Shown here one piece after another: positions 19,698 to 28,101 of a stretch of DNA of 64,000 nucleotides (the stretch's first letter is position 1; every line of letters starts with the position of its first letter). The DNA is taken from the NCBI GenBank assembly GCA_018066175.1, contig JAGHRV010000025.1:1-64000 (forward strand). Reading direction: 5' to 3'. This DNA is from Candidatus Colicola equi. GTDB lineage: Bacteria; Bacteroidota; Bacteroidia; Bacteroidales; Paludibacteraceae. A program made the position numbers and the translations under genes. A model generated the notes under the pieces. It was not told the origin of the DNA. It did not search any database and saw only the letters and a list, made by a program, of their open reading frames with translations.

Positions 19698-20726
19698 ATG
19701 GCTAATGTACGATTATATATAGTATTGTTGCTTGTTGCATGCACGGCTTGCACCCATCGTTTTGATGGTGTGGAAGATAATACGCCTATGGGTAATATGG
19801 AATGCTTGTGGCGGACATTGGACGAGAAATATTGCTATTTTGAGGAGAAGTCAATTGATTGGCAGAAAGTGCATGATGACTATGTGCCGAAGGTGAAGAC
19901 TATTCGTTCTGAAGATTATTTGGCACTTTTTGATACGTTGGCTAATATGGTGAATTGTTTGAATGATGGGCATGTGAATATTTACTCTGATTTTGATGTA
20001 TCTCGTTGCGATAGTTGGTATGCAGGTTATCCTAAGAATTGGGATTGGGATGTTGTTAAGAATCGTTATTTGAAGGATTATCGTATTGCGGGAGGTGCGT
20101 ATTATAATACGATTGCAGATGGTCAAGTTGGTTATATTTACGTAAGTAGTTTTGAGCAAGTGGTAGGTGTAAATAACATGGCATATATTCTGCGTTCGTT
20201 TAAGGAATGCAAGGGTTTGATAGTGGATGTGAGAGAAAATGGTGGAGGAGATTTGGAGTATGCTTATCAGTTAGCAGCCACTTTCTTTGAGCACGATACG
20301 ACGGTGGGTTACTGGCAGCATAAGAATGGTTGTGGACATAATGCTTTTTCAAAGTTAGAGCCCCAGCAGTTACGAAAGAGCAAGATGCCTTCAACGTGGT
20401 TAAGGCCAGTGGTTGTGTTGTGTAATAGAAAGACCTATTCGGCGGCTAATTTCTTTGTTAGTATCATGCGTTATGCCCATAATTGTGCTATTATGGGTGG
20501 TGTGAGTGGAGGTGGAGGAGGTATGCCGTTGAGTTATGAACTTCCTAATGGTTGGACTGTTCGTTTTTCGAGTATTAGGATGTTTGATGCATCTAAGCAT
20601 AGTATAGAGCCCGGTATTCATCCGGATGTCCTTGTGGAGGATAGTCCTCAGACGGAGCAGGATGAGATTATAGAGGCAGCCGTACAGTTAATAAAAAAAT
20701 GTTACAAGAATGATACAAGTCGTTGA
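19698..20726 (+). CDS. S41 family peptidase, lipoprotein
   Basis: C-terminal-processing-protease family (serine/lysine dyad) enzyme of 342 residues, anchored as a lipoprotein: the signal [16 protein letters not shown] offers a lipobox cysteine at 15 or 18. An N-terminal helical region ([19 protein letters not shown]) precedes the catalytic fold ([11 protein letters not shown], then [16 protein letters not shown]). [10 protein letters not shown] contains the presumed catalytic Ser. No PDZ domain is evident. The target is unknown. Its 3' end overlaps the LolD-like gene by 17 nt. Confidence 0.85.
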   Translation: MANVRLYIVLLLVACTACTHRFDGVEDNTPMGNMECLWRTLDEKYCYFEEKSIDWQKVHDDYVPKVKTIRSEDYLALFDTLANMVNCLNDGHVNIYSDFDVSRCDSWYAGYPKNWDWDVVKNRYLKDYRIAGGAYYNTIADGQVGYIYVSSFEQVVGVNNMAYILRSFKECKGLIVDVRENGGGDLEYAYQLAATFFEHDTTVGYWQHKNGCGHNAFSKLEPQQLRKSKMPSTWLRPVVVLCNRKTYSAANFFVSIMRYAHNCAIMGGVSGGGGGMPLSYELPNGWTVRFSSIRMFDASKHSIEPGIHPDVLVEDSPQTEQDEIIEAAVQLIKKCYKNDTSR

Positions 20727-21360
20727 TTTACACAAGCGTTTTGGTTCGTTGGAAGTGCTTAAGGGCGTTCATTTTGAGGTTAAGAATGGTGAGATTGTTG
20801 CCATCTTAGGCAGAAGTGGTGCCGGTAAGACCACCTTATTGCAGATTATTGGTACATTGGATCAGCCTGACAATGGTCAAGTTTTGATTGATGGACAGGA
20901 TGTGTTTCAATTGTCCGAGAAAGACTTGGCGGCATTTAGGAATAGGCATATTGGTTTTATTTTTCAGCAGCATCAATTATTGCCTGAATTTACTGCCTTG
21001 GAGAATGTGATGATGCCGGGTTTGATTGCTCGTATCAATGAGAAAGAGGTAGAGTGCAAGGCTATTGATTTGCTTACACAATTGGGATTAAAAGAACGGT
21101 TATATCATAAACCGTCTCAGTTGTCAGGAGGTGAGCAGCAACGTGTGGCAGCGGCACGCGCTATGTTGTTGCAGCCATCGGTTATCTTGGCTGATGAACC
21201 GAGTGGTAGTTTAGATGAGCAGAATAAGAAGGAGTTGCATGCGTTATTATTGGAGATGCGTGAGAAGTATGGTCAGACCATTATTTTGGTAACACACGAC
21301 CAAGAATTAGCTCGTATATGTGATCGTCAATTAGTGATACAAGATGGAAAGATTGAATAA
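20710..21360 (+). CDS. LolD-like ABC transporter ATP-binding protein
   Basis: The 216-residue ATPase of the LolD/MacB class shows Walker [13 protein letters not shown]-loop [16 protein letters not shown], signature [15 protein letters not shown], Walker [13 protein letters not shown] and the H-loop LVTHDQEL. LolD powers release of lipoproteins from the inner membrane together with LolC/E. No permease gene lies beside it here, so the partner must be encoded elsewhere. It overlaps the genes on both sides by 17 nt. The neighbouring S41 peptidase and GldB are both lipoproteins, which fits but does not prove a lipoprotein-sorting role. Confidence 0.85.
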   Translation: MIQVVDLHKRFGSLEVLKGVHFEVKNGEIVAILGRSGAGKTTLLQIIGTLDQPDNGQVLIDGQDVFQLSEKDLAAFRNRHIGFIFQQHQLLPEFTALENVMMPGLIARINEKEVECKAIDLLTQLGLKERLYHKPSQLSGGEQQRVAAARAMLLQPSVILADEPSGSLDEQNKKELHALLLEMREKYGQTIILVTHDQELARICDRQLVIQDGKIE

Positions 21361-22381
21361 GAGTATTGTTTTTTTGCGTATTATGGACGTTTGGTCGCTT
21401 GTATGCGTGATGGTATTGGCGGGTTGTTCGTCTAAGCGTTCGTATTTTCCTCGCCAGATGGAATCGCAGCATGTAGAAGTGGTTCGTTTTGACGAAGCGT
21501 TATTGAATGTGTCGTTGGATTCCAGTTTACAGGATATTAGGTATTTATACGATGAATACGAGACTTTTATGCCTGTGTTTACGGAGAACATATTGGGTAT
21601 ATTGCCTGAGGATACTTTGTATTTAGCCGAGACGTTACCTCTCTTTTTGGAAGATACCTTATATGGTTTTAAGGAGACCAATGCCGAGGTAAAAAAGCAA
21701 TTTGCGGATATTTCTGATTTGGAGGATAAGATGGATAAGGCGTTTACGCGTTTTCACTATTTATATCCTGAAATGCCTATTCCAACGGTGTATTTCTTTA
21801 TTTCCGGATTTAATGCATCTATTTTGTTTATGGAGGATGATATTGCGGTTGGTTCGGATATGTATTTGGGTAAGGATTGGAAGTATTATAATCGTGTTGT
21901 GCATAATTACCAGAAGCAAAATATGCGTCGTGAATGTATTCCGGTGGATGTGGTGAGTGCCTATTTATTTAGAAATCTGCCTTATACCTCCACGAAGAAT
22001 CGTTTGATAGATAATATGATTTATCGTGGTAAGATTATGTATTTATTGTCCGTTTTGATGCCTGAATATCCGGGGTATGAGATTATGGGTTATACGGAAG
22101 AGCAATGGGACTGGTGCGTGAAACACGAACGTGCTATTTGGAACACGATAATGGATAAGCGTGATTTATTCAAGACAGAGAGTATGGTGCTGACGTCCTA
22201 TTTGAACGATGGTCCCTTTACTTCGGAGATCTCTCAAGAGGCTCCCGGTAGAGTAGGAACGTGGATAGGTTGGCGGATAGCAGAAAGTTATATGGAGCAT
22301 AATGAGCAGGTTACTTTGCAAGAACTGATTGCAGAGGGTGATGCTCAAGTTATATTACAGAATAGTTTTTATAAGCCATAG
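21344..22381 (+). CDS. gldB: Gliding-motility/type IX secretion lipoprotein GldB
   Basis: The 345-residue lipoprotein has lipobox LAGC at residues 25-28. Family features include [51 protein letters not shown] and [15 protein letters not shown]. GldB is required for gliding in flavobacteria and occurs in type IX secretion bacteria; its exact role is not known. GldD and PorW/SprE homologues are also in this window (28819-29421 and 45585-48293). It overlaps the LolD-like gene by 17 nt and lies 3 nt before sufS. Confidence 0.85.
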   Translation: MERLNKSIVFLRIMDVWSLVCVMVLAGCSSKRSYFPRQMESQHVEVVRFDEALLNVSLDSSLQDIRYLYDEYETFMPVFTENILGILPEDTLYLAETLPLFLEDTLYGFKETNAEVKKQFADISDLEDKMDKAFTRFHYLYPEMPIPTVYFFISGFNASILFMEDDIAVGSDMYLGKDWKYYNRVVHNYQKQNMRRECIPVDVVSAYLFRNLPYTSTKNRLIDNMIYRGKIMYLLSVLMPEYPGYEIMGYTEEQWDWCVKHERAIWNTIMDKRDLFKTESMVLTSYLNDGPFTSEISQEAPGRVGTWIGWRIAESYMEHNEQVTLQELIAEGDAQVILQNSFYKP

Positions 22382-22384
22382 AAT

Positions 22385-23587
22385 ATGTACGAACAGGATT
22401 TTGATATATTAAGAGAGCAGGTACACGGTCATCGTTTAGTGTATCTGGACAATGCGGCTACCACTCAAAAGCCCAAGGTTGTATTGGATGCTATGACGGA
22501 AGCTTATACCACGTGGAATGCCAATATTCATCGTGGTGTGCATCATTTGAGTCAGGTGGCTACTCAGCATCATGAGCAAGCGCGTCAACGTGTGGCGGAC
22601 TTTATTGGAGCTAAATCGTCCAAAGAGATTGTGTTTACCAAAGGAACCACAGACAGCATCAATATGTTGGCTTTTTCGTTGGGAGAGGCGATGGTGAAAG
22701 AGGGAGATGAGATTGTGGTTAGTTATATGGAGCATCACTCTAATATTGTACCTTGGCAAATGCTTTGTGACCGCAAAAAAGCGGTGTTGAAAGTTATTCC
22801 TTTGCGGGAAGATTTGACCTTGGACATGGAGGCTTATAAGGCTTTATTGACCGATAAAACTCGTTTGGTAAGTGTGGCGCATGTGAGCAATGTATTGGGT
22901 GTTATCAATCCGGTGAAGGAGATGATTGCTTTGGCGCATGCAAGGGGTATACTTGTGGCTGTTGATGCTGCACAAAGTGTTCCACATTTACGCGTTGATG
23001 TGCAGGATTTAGATTGTGATTTCTTGAGTTTTTCTGCCCATAAGATTTACGGTCCAACAGGATTAGGTGTGTTGTATGGTAAGGAGGAGTGGCTTGATCA
23101 ACTGCCTCCGGCAGAGGGTGGAGGAGAGATGATTGAACATGTGTCGTTTGATAAGACCACATATAATACGTTACCTTATAAGTTTGAGGCAGGAACTCCT
23201 GATTTCATCGGTAGTTTTGGTTTGCAAAAGGCCTTAGATTATGTGGAGATGGCAGGTAGGGATAAGATTGAAAAGTATGAGGCCGAGTTGACGGTTTATT
23301 TAGAGAATCAATTGGCTTCTATACCGAATGTTATTATCTATGCTGCGGGTCAACGCAAAGCGGGAGTTGTGTCGTTTAATGTGGAACATTTGCATCCGTT
23401 TGATGTTGGTACTTTGTTGGATCAACAGGGTGTAGCAGTTAGAACAGGTCATCATTGTGCGGAGCCTTTGATAGATAAGTTGCAGGTGCCTGGCACGTTG
23501 CGTGCTTCGGTGGCCATGTATAATACCAAAGAGGATATAGATGCTTTGGTGGCTGCGTTGAAGAAGGCCATTATGATGCTCTCCTAA
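22385..23587 (+). CDS. sufS: Cysteine desulfurase SufS
   Basis: PLP-dependent group II cysteine desulfurase supplying sulfur for iron-sulfur cluster assembly. The 400 residues show VYLDNAATTQKP at the N terminus, the YMEHHSNIVPWQ region, the PLP lysine in SFSAHKIYGPTGLGVLYG, and the catalytic cysteine in VRTGHHCAEPL. No other suf genes are adjacent, which differs from the usual suf operon. The gene sits between gldB and an EEP-family gene and shares its last base with the next start (TAATG). Confidence 0.93.
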   Translation: MYEQDFDILREQVHGHRLVYLDNAATTQKPKVVLDAMTEAYTTWNANIHRGVHHLSQVATQHHEQARQRVADFIGAKSSKEIVFTKGTTDSINMLAFSLGEAMVKEGDEIVVSYMEHHSNIVPWQMLCDRKKAVLKVIPLREDLTLDMEAYKALLTDKTRLVSVAHVSNVLGVINPVKEMIALAHARGILVAVDAAQSVPHLRVDVQDLDCDFLSFSAHKIYGPTGLGVLYGKEEWLDQLPPAEGGGEMIEHVSFDKTTYNTLPYKFEAGTPDFIGSFGLQKALDYVEMAGRDKIEKYEAELTVYLENQLASIPNVIIYAAGQRKAGVVSFNVEHLHPFDVGTLLDQQGVAVRTGHHCAEPLIDKLQVPGTLRASVAMYNTKEDIDALVAALKKAIMMLS

Positions 23588-24471
23588 TGTGGCATTACTT
23601 GTGTATATTGCTTTTTACGGTTGTTTCCTACAATGTAGAAAACCTCTTTGATAATCGGCATGATTCGCTCAAAAACGATTATGAATATACTGCTGATGGT
23701 GACCGCCATTGGTCTTATCAACGTATGGAGAATAAGTGCGAAAACATCGCCAAGGTGATTTGCATCATTGGTGAGGGGACTCCTCCGGCGATAGTGGGAT
23801 TATGTGAGGTGGAGAATGATCGTTGTTTGCAGATGTTATGTCAAAAAATGCCTATTTATCCGTATAAACCGATTCATTTTGAGAGTGAAGATGAACGGGG
23901 AGTGGATGTGGCTATGTTGTGTGATACAACGCAGTTTTTTCCGATGGATGCTGCTCCTTTGCATGTAGATTTAGGGGAGGATAAGACGAGGGATATTTTG
24001 TTTGTGAAAGGAGTTGAATTGGCAAGTAAGGATACCTTATTTTGTTTTGTATGTCACTTACCCTCGATGTTAGGAGGTAAGGCTGCTTCAGAATGGAAGA
24101 GACAAAAGGCTAAGTCGGTGATACAGAATAAGATAGATAGTCTCTTATTGGATGATTCGAATGCCCGTATTGTGGTGATGGGTGATATGAATTGTGGTCC
24201 GGAAGATGATATTCATCAGATGACAAATCGCATGCTTGTTTGGGCGAATGCCAACGTGGGTTCTCATCGTTATAATGGCATTTGGACGTGTCTGGATCAA
24301 TTCTATGTTTCTCAAGCATTATTGAATGCTTCTGTGCGCATATTTGATGCGGATTTTTTGCTGTGTGAGGACACGAAGTTTCTTGGAAAAAAGCCCAGAC
24401 GCACTTTTGTAGGGTTTAACTATGATAGGTTCGGCTATTCAGATCACCTGCCGATTGTTCTTTCGTGGTAA
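23587..24471 (+). CDS. Endonuclease/exonuclease/phosphatase family protein
   Basis: The 294-residue protein of the EEP fold (metal-dependent phosphodiesterases and nucleases) shows VSYNVENLFD at the N terminus, the metal ligand segment IVGLCEVENDR, VCHLPSMLGGKAASEWKR, VVMGDMNCGPEDD and the C-terminal YSDHLPIVLSW. A short hydrophobic start (about 14 residues) may serve as a signal sequence, and many Bacteroidota members are exported. The actual substrate cannot be read from the sequence. It is the last gene of the plus-strand run before the accessory region. Confidence 0.85.
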   Translation: MWHYLCILLFTVVSYNVENLFDNRHDSLKNDYEYTADGDRHWSYQRMENKCENIAKVICIIGEGTPPAIVGLCEVENDRCLQMLCQKMPIYPYKPIHFESEDERGVDVAMLCDTTQFFPMDAAPLHVDLGEDKTRDILFVKGVELASKDTLFCFVCHLPSMLGGKAASEWKRQKAKSVIQNKIDSLLLDDSNARIVVMGDMNCGPEDDIHQMTNRMLVWANANVGSHRYNGIWTCLDQFYVSQALLNASVRIFDADFLLCEDTKFLGKKPRRTFVGFNYDRFGYSDHLPIVLSW

Positions 24472-24922
24472 TTGGGTTGTTGCACCGATGACGCGCGTCT
24501 AAAGTTCCGTAGCATCTCTGTAGCATGTAAAGACCTACTAAGCCCCACCGGAAGCCCACGAAAAGCAAGGATTTGGGCAGGTTTGGGCGGTGGTTAGGCG
24601 GGGCTTACCTTAGCTGCATGTGGTCCCGAAATGGTCGCCTACTTTAGACGCTTTTTAGTTACTTTTTGATTTCTGCACAAAATCTTCTTAATAATCGTAC
24701 ATTTTGAGGTGAAGGGTGTTTGCATATACGATGCGTAATACGTGCATATAGGATGCGAGGCAGAGAACGAATTGTTTTCTGCCCCGCAAAATCTTAATAA
24801 TAGTAAACTTTTTAAGTGTCTAATAAGGGTTTGCCAACGGTCGATTAACCCTTTGCCAACCCTCGACCCTCAAAAATACCTATAACAGAGATTAAAATAT
24901 TAATAAGAGTAAACTTTTAGAG
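24472..24922. other. Gene-free spacer with nested inverted and short direct repeats
   Basis: No gene is seen in this spacer. Its first part (about 24480-24660) is more GC-rich than the surroundings. It holds 11-bp perfect inverted repeats (24495-24505 and 24641-24651) enclosing 8-bp arms (24539-24546 and 24600-24607). The second part holds several pairs of short direct repeats: 24721-24735 with 24743-24757; TTTGCCAAC followed by G/C pairs and TCGA, twice near 24833-24870; and AAAATnTTAATAAnAGTAAA near 24789 and 24895. It separates two convergent transcripts and may contain their terminators. Confidence 0.6.
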
Positions 24923-26746
24923 TTACTTCACTCTCGCGCCGGTGGCGGTGTAGAGGTTGCCGTCACGCAGGATATAGAGGTTAGTGCCATAGATGAATTT
25001 ATTACCCACCCTTTTGTCTATAGTCAAATCTTCTAGTCCTGTCGGCATTGTTGTTTCAAACGAGCCACTATATGTTTGAAGAGGCTGTGCAGACGCATCT
25101 TTGGCAATAACTGCGTAAGTATATTCTGTGCCCGGCTCCAAACCATTTATGGTAAACTTATATCCGTTGGATGTCATTTCAGCAGCAGAGGAAGTACGAA
25201 CTCCATTACGGGCAGGAGCTGCAAAAGTGATGTCAATCATTACGCCTTGATTATTAAAAGTAATCGTGCAGAATAATTCGCCATTCTTGCGTATTTCCAA
25301 TGTGTAAGTATCTGCATTATCCGTTTGTGGCCAAGTGATGGTAACAGAATGATCATCAGGAGTTATAATTGGCTCCGTAGCAGGAACCTCTTCGGCACCG
25401 ATAGGTAGTATATTGGTAAATGCTTTCCACTCCCCGGCTTGTTTGTATGCATCAATTGATTGTTTAGGTACATAAACAGGAATAGATTTATCTACACTTT
25501 CAAAACAAGAACTACCGCAAGTTGGAGGATTAGTAGCATAGCATGTAATCGAGGTCAAAGCTCGGCAATATTGGAAAGCATTTCTTCCTACACTCATCAC
25601 ACTACTTTGAATTGTCACCGAAGTAAGTTTGCTGCAACCGGAGAAAGTATTTTCTCCTATACTTGTAACACTCTTCGGAATCGTAATCGAGGTCAAAGTT
25701 CGGCAATCAGAAAAAGCATCGTCTCCAATCGTGGTAACGGAATTGGGAATAGTTATAGAGGTCAATTGGGCGCACAAAAAGAAGGCACCTTCTCCAATCG
25801 TTGTGACGAAATTGGGGATAGTGATAGATGTCAACTTTATGCATTCATAGAAAGCATAACTTCCAATCGTTGTAACGGAACTGGGAATAGTTACCGATGT
25901 CAAACCACTGCATCCTTCAAAAGCAGAATTTCCAATCGTTGTGACTTCGCCATCGAAAGTGATTGTGCCAACACCATTGGAAAAGGTATGTGAAGAAATT
26001 GCCACGTTAAAAGCATTGACATGAAGACCGTTAGTAACAGAGTCAGTTGTTTCTGCCAATTTCTCCGTTGCCGTGTAGGTAATGATGTTACTCGCAGGAG
26101 AGATAACAGGACGCACGGATAGCCCAGAGTAGCGATCGTAGTAGATCCAAACCACGCTGTCCGAATTAAAGCTGAGGTTGTACGCGGAGCTCGAGTAGCT
26201 CGAGTAGAGCGAAGAAGACCAGCCGTAGCCATAAGAATCGACATAGTAGAGCGATGAACCGAATCGGTAGCCGGAAGCGGGCAAAAAGATACTATTACCA
26301 TTCGGACCTTTTACATCGTAGCCATTGATACTATTCTTCTGAGTCCAAGTCCATGTGCATTTCGTGCGCAATTCATCTTGTTCTGCCTTGGTCGGCATAC
26401 GCCAATTACCGCCCCAATTCACATGAGCGGCATCATCTTCCAGGTCAAGAACGGCTTTGTTGTCCACTATGCCATAAATGCTATCCGTACAATACTTGAT
26501 TAGGTTGTTTTCACTACCTTGACAATGCTTGTATGTGCTCCAATCATAGGTAGTCTTTGGACTGGTTTCGCCCCAAGCGAAATAATCGCCATACCCTTCA
26601 GGAGTAGTGGCTCCTACATTCATATTTGCCCATAACGTACCAGAAGGCAGACCCAAATCCACCATTTCCACACCTTTCGGAGTATCAGCATACATGTTGA
26701 GTGCAGCACAGGTAATTGCAATTAAACAAAAAGTTAGTTTTCTCAT
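24923..26746 (-). CDS. Surface protein with FISUMP-like and BspA-type leucine-rich repeat domains
   Basis: The 607-residue exported protein has a signal peptide (residues 1 to about 20). Residues about 25-215 resemble the Fibrobacter succinogenes major paralogous domain (VDLGLPSGTLWANMNVGA, DYFAWGETSPK, WRMPTKAEQDEL, and a SGYRFGSS...SVRPV ending). Residues about 260-420 are about seven 23-residue BspA-type leucine-rich repeats of the form TIPxSVTTIGxxAFxxCxxLTSI. A fibronectin-like region follows (ITWPQTDNADTYTLEI). The tail YGTNLYILRDGNLYTATGARV resembles C-terminal sorting tails of type IX cargo. Adhesion or host interaction is a family-based guess. A perfect 9-bp tandem repeat (26188-26205) lies in the first domain. 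No promoter match was found upstream. Confidence 0.8.
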   Translation of the reverse strand: MRKLTFCLIAITCAALNMYADTPKGVEMVDLGLPSGTLWANMNVGATTPEGYGDYFAWGETSPKTTYDWSTYKHCQGSENNLIKYCTDSIYGIVDNKAVLDLEDDAAHVNWGGNWRMPTKAEQDELRTKCTWTWTQKNSINGYDVKGPNGNSIFLPASGYRFGSSLYYVDSYGYGWSSSLYSSYSSSAYNLSFNSDSVVWIYYDRYSGLSVRPVISPASNIITYTATEKLAETTDSVTNGLHVNAFNVAISSHTFSNGVGTITFDGEVTTIGNSAFEGCSGLTSVTIPSSVTTIGSYAFYECIKLTSITIPNFVTTIGEGAFFLCAQLTSITIPNSVTTIGDDAFSDCRTLTSITIPKSVTSIGENTFSGCSKLTSVTIQSSVMSVGRNAFQYCRALTSITCYATNPPTCGSSCFESVDKSIPVYVPKQSIDAYKQAGEWKAFTNILPIGAEEVPATEPIITPDDHSVTITWPQTDNADTYTLEIRKNGELFCTITFNNQGVMIDITFAAPARNGVRTSSAAEMTSNGYKFTINGLEPGTEYTYAVIAKDASAQPLQTYSGSFETTMPTGLEDLTIDKRVGNKFIYGTNLYILRDGNLYTATGARVK

Positions 26747-26913
26747 AATAAGTGTATTTTTTGCCTACTCTTCATCGGATTTTCGGCGAGCTCCGTTTGA
26801 TATATAGATATTTTATTAGTATCCTAGTTTCCTAGAGAAATAGTATCCTAGATTGCATTAATAGACAAAGAAAAAGCGTGAACTTTCGTTCGCTTCATTT
26901 GATTCTTTGAGGT

Positions 26914-27022
26914 CTTCGACTACCTTTAACAATTCAAATAAATGCACGGAAAACTCACGCTATTAACGTGAGCGTCCGTAAACCATACTTGAATTGTTAA
27001 TGATTTTTTGAAAGGGTCGAAG
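26914..27022. repeat. Large imperfect palindrome
   Basis: Paired arms from outside in: CTTCGAC/GTCGAAG (26914-26920 and 27016-27022); TTAACAATTCAA/TTGAATTGTTAA (26926-26937 and 26989-27000, perfect 12 bp); ACGGA/TCCGT (26946-26950 and 26975-26979); CTCACG/CGTGAG (26954-26959 and 26967-26972) around a 7-nt loop. It could be a large terminator of the minus-strand cassette, a miniature inverted-repeat element, or a protein-binding site. Confidence 0.75.
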
Positions 27023-27062
27023 TTTCAAAAGATTAAGTTGGGCTTACAACGCTATATTTTAT

Positions 27063-27112
27063 ATGTCATGCAGGGCTTTCACCTGCTGCTGAAATCACTC
27101 TTTCAGCGTCGC
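27063..27112. repeat. 50-bp direct repeat, copy 1 (downstream of cassette)
   Basis: 49 of 50 bases are identical to 27856-27905 in the same orientation; the single difference is T27095 against G27888. Each copy contains GCTTTCA, then CTGAAA, then CTTTCAGC, which can pair in two mutually exclusive hairpins. The two copies bracket the coupled gene pair at 27151-27770. Confidence 0.85.
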
Positions 27113-27150
27113 CAATCAATTTTCTATGGTCCTATTGGCAAGGGACGATG

Positions 27151-27657
27151 TTATTTTGCTCTTAACTTGTATCTAGTCGGCATAACCTTTAAGAATGCTT
27201 GATAATCAGCCAAGATAGCGTCATGATTTGGATTGTCTTTTCGCAATAGAATGCCGGTAAAATATTGATTCCCATCAAACGAAACAGATTCGCTATATAG
27301 AGTCATCATGTGGTTCATAGCATACTCTAAAAACCACATTTTATACAACCTATTACGAACAGCTCCACGCTGATTCATTGGATCGCACACATATAACATA
27401 ACTGACGATGCTTGAGCGAAGAACTCCTCAATCACAGCAATAACTACTTCCAAAATCTTAGGATCATGTGCGCCATGCTCATCTTCATTATTAGCAATAT
27501 AAAAATGATATGCTCCGTTTGGCATAAAGAATTTATCCGCATAGAAACCTACACGATATGTCAAACCGTAGTCTGTAACAAACCTAAACGACATATCAGT
27601 CAATTGAATTAACTGATAAGGAGATTTTGCATTAATGGCATCTATAGATAACTTCAT
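27151..27657 (-). CDS. Uncharacterised 168-residue protein of the repeat-flanked cassette
   Basis: The protein begins MKLSIDAINAKSPYQLIQL at 27657, chosen because it forms an ATGA overlap with the small gene upstream. An open extension to 27699 would run into that gene. It has no signal peptide or membrane segment, so it is probably cytoplasmic. Features are RFVTDYGLTYRVGFY, an acidic/His patch NNEDEHGAHDPKI, and LYVCDPMNQRGAVRNRLYKMWF. This pattern reminds me of a Bacteroidota family of unknown function (DUF6169-like), recalled from memory only. Function is unknown. Coupling to a 38-residue gene and repeat-flanked placement would fit a small mobile two-gene module. Confidence 0.7.
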   Translation of the reverse strand: MKLSIDAINAKSPYQLIQLTDMSFRFVTDYGLTYRVGFYADKFFMPNGAYHFYIANNEDEHGAHDPKILEVVIAVIEEFFAQASSVMLYVCDPMNQRGAVRNRLYKMWFLEYAMNHMMTLYSESVSFDGNQYFTGILLRKDNPNHDAILADYQAFLKVMPTRYKLRAK

Positions 27658-27770
27658 AATGCTAACTTTGCTTCTGCTTGCGCAACTTCTTCTAACCATT
27701 GTTGTTTTGCATCAAGCATTCCTTGAAACACTCGTGCTGCTTCCTTTGCGGTCCAAGTCTTCTTTTCCAT
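27654..27770 (-). CDS. Small 38-residue protein coupled to the cassette gene
   Basis: An ATG at 27770 opens a 38-codon frame ending with TGA at 27656-27654, which overlaps the start of the 168-residue gene as ATGA. The peptide begins MEKKTWTAKEAARVFQGML and ends in a Glu/Ala/Lys-rich segment that should be helical. A promoter of the standard type lies upstream (27946-27977). Coding status is inferred from the stop/start coupling, the promoter and the plausible composition; I recognise no family. It could be an antitoxin-like partner, a leader peptide, or a chaperone for the larger protein. Confidence 0.55.
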   Translation of the reverse strand: MEKKTWTAKEAARVFQGMLDAKQQWLEEVAQAEAKLAL

Positions 27771-27855
27771 AGTTGTTCTTAAATAAGGGTTATTTATGTT
27801 ATATTCAAGTTTATACAATTTTTATTCCAAAGCGTAATAAACGCTTTCTTTTAAC

Positions 27856-27905
27856 ATGTCATGCAGGGCTTTCACCTGCTGCTGAAAGCACTCTTTCAGC
27901 GTCGC
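27856..27905. repeat. 50-bp direct repeat, copy 2 (in cassette leader)
   Basis: Partner of 27063-27112. This copy keeps a perfect 8-bp hairpin (GCTGAAAG, CACT, CTTTCAGC). It lies between the promoter and the small gene, so it would be in the 5' untranslated leader of the cassette transcript. The other copy lies beyond the 3' end. Confidence 0.85.
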
Positions 27906-27945
27906 AAAATGCTCACCATATTTACATTAAATTCATTTTGCGGTG

Positions 27946-27977
27946 CAAAATTACAGAAAAAAAATGATATTTGCAAA
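27946..27977 (-). promoter_or_regulatory. Promoter for the two-gene cassette
   Basis: On the minus strand: TTTG (27977-27974), 20 nt, TAATTTTG (27953-27946). The predicted start near 27938 gives a leader of about 170 nt that includes the second 50-bp repeat. The -7 region is part of the 15-bp sequence TTTTGCGGTGCAAAA (plus strand 27936-27950), which is shared exactly with the malQ promoter. Confidence 0.75.
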
Positions 27978-28101
27978 TTTGTGGGCATTATTTCTCTATT
28001 ATTTTAGTTTTTTACTAGTTTACTAGAAATCTAGGACCGCTGACGCTATACTAGAAAATTTAGATTGCTACGCTGGACTAGTGGGATAGAACACTAGAGC
28101 A

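Larger units (their letters stand above)
26747..27150. other. Gene-free spacer with CTAG cluster, hairpins and large palindrome
   Basis: Between the surface-protein gene and the downstream end of the two-gene cassette lie three CTAG sites within about 30 bp (from 26823), with TAGTATCCTAG twice. A hairpin at 26874-26895 (AAGC...GAAC/GTTC...GCTT), the 109-bp palindrome (26914-27022) and the first 50-bp direct repeat (27063-27112) follow. No reading frame looks coding. Confidence 0.6.
27771..28101. other. Gene-free spacer: cassette promoter, second repeat and CTAG-rich segment
   Basis: Reading from the cassette outward, the spacer contains a small hairpin (AAAGCG...CGCTTT, about 27829-27847), the second 50-bp repeat, the minus-strand promoter, and a stretch from about 28010 to 28105 with seven CTAG sites. 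No open frame looks coding. Confidence 0.6.

Noticed and set aside
25600..25950. Possible CRISPR-like regular repeats
   Set aside because: The about 69-bp periodicity is explained by 23-residue leucine-rich repeats in an open frame; there are no unique spacers of uniform length.
25460..25993. Plus-strand open frame with repetitive sequence
   Set aside because: It is the reverse complement of the BspA leucine-rich repeats, and its repetition only mirrors the real protein.
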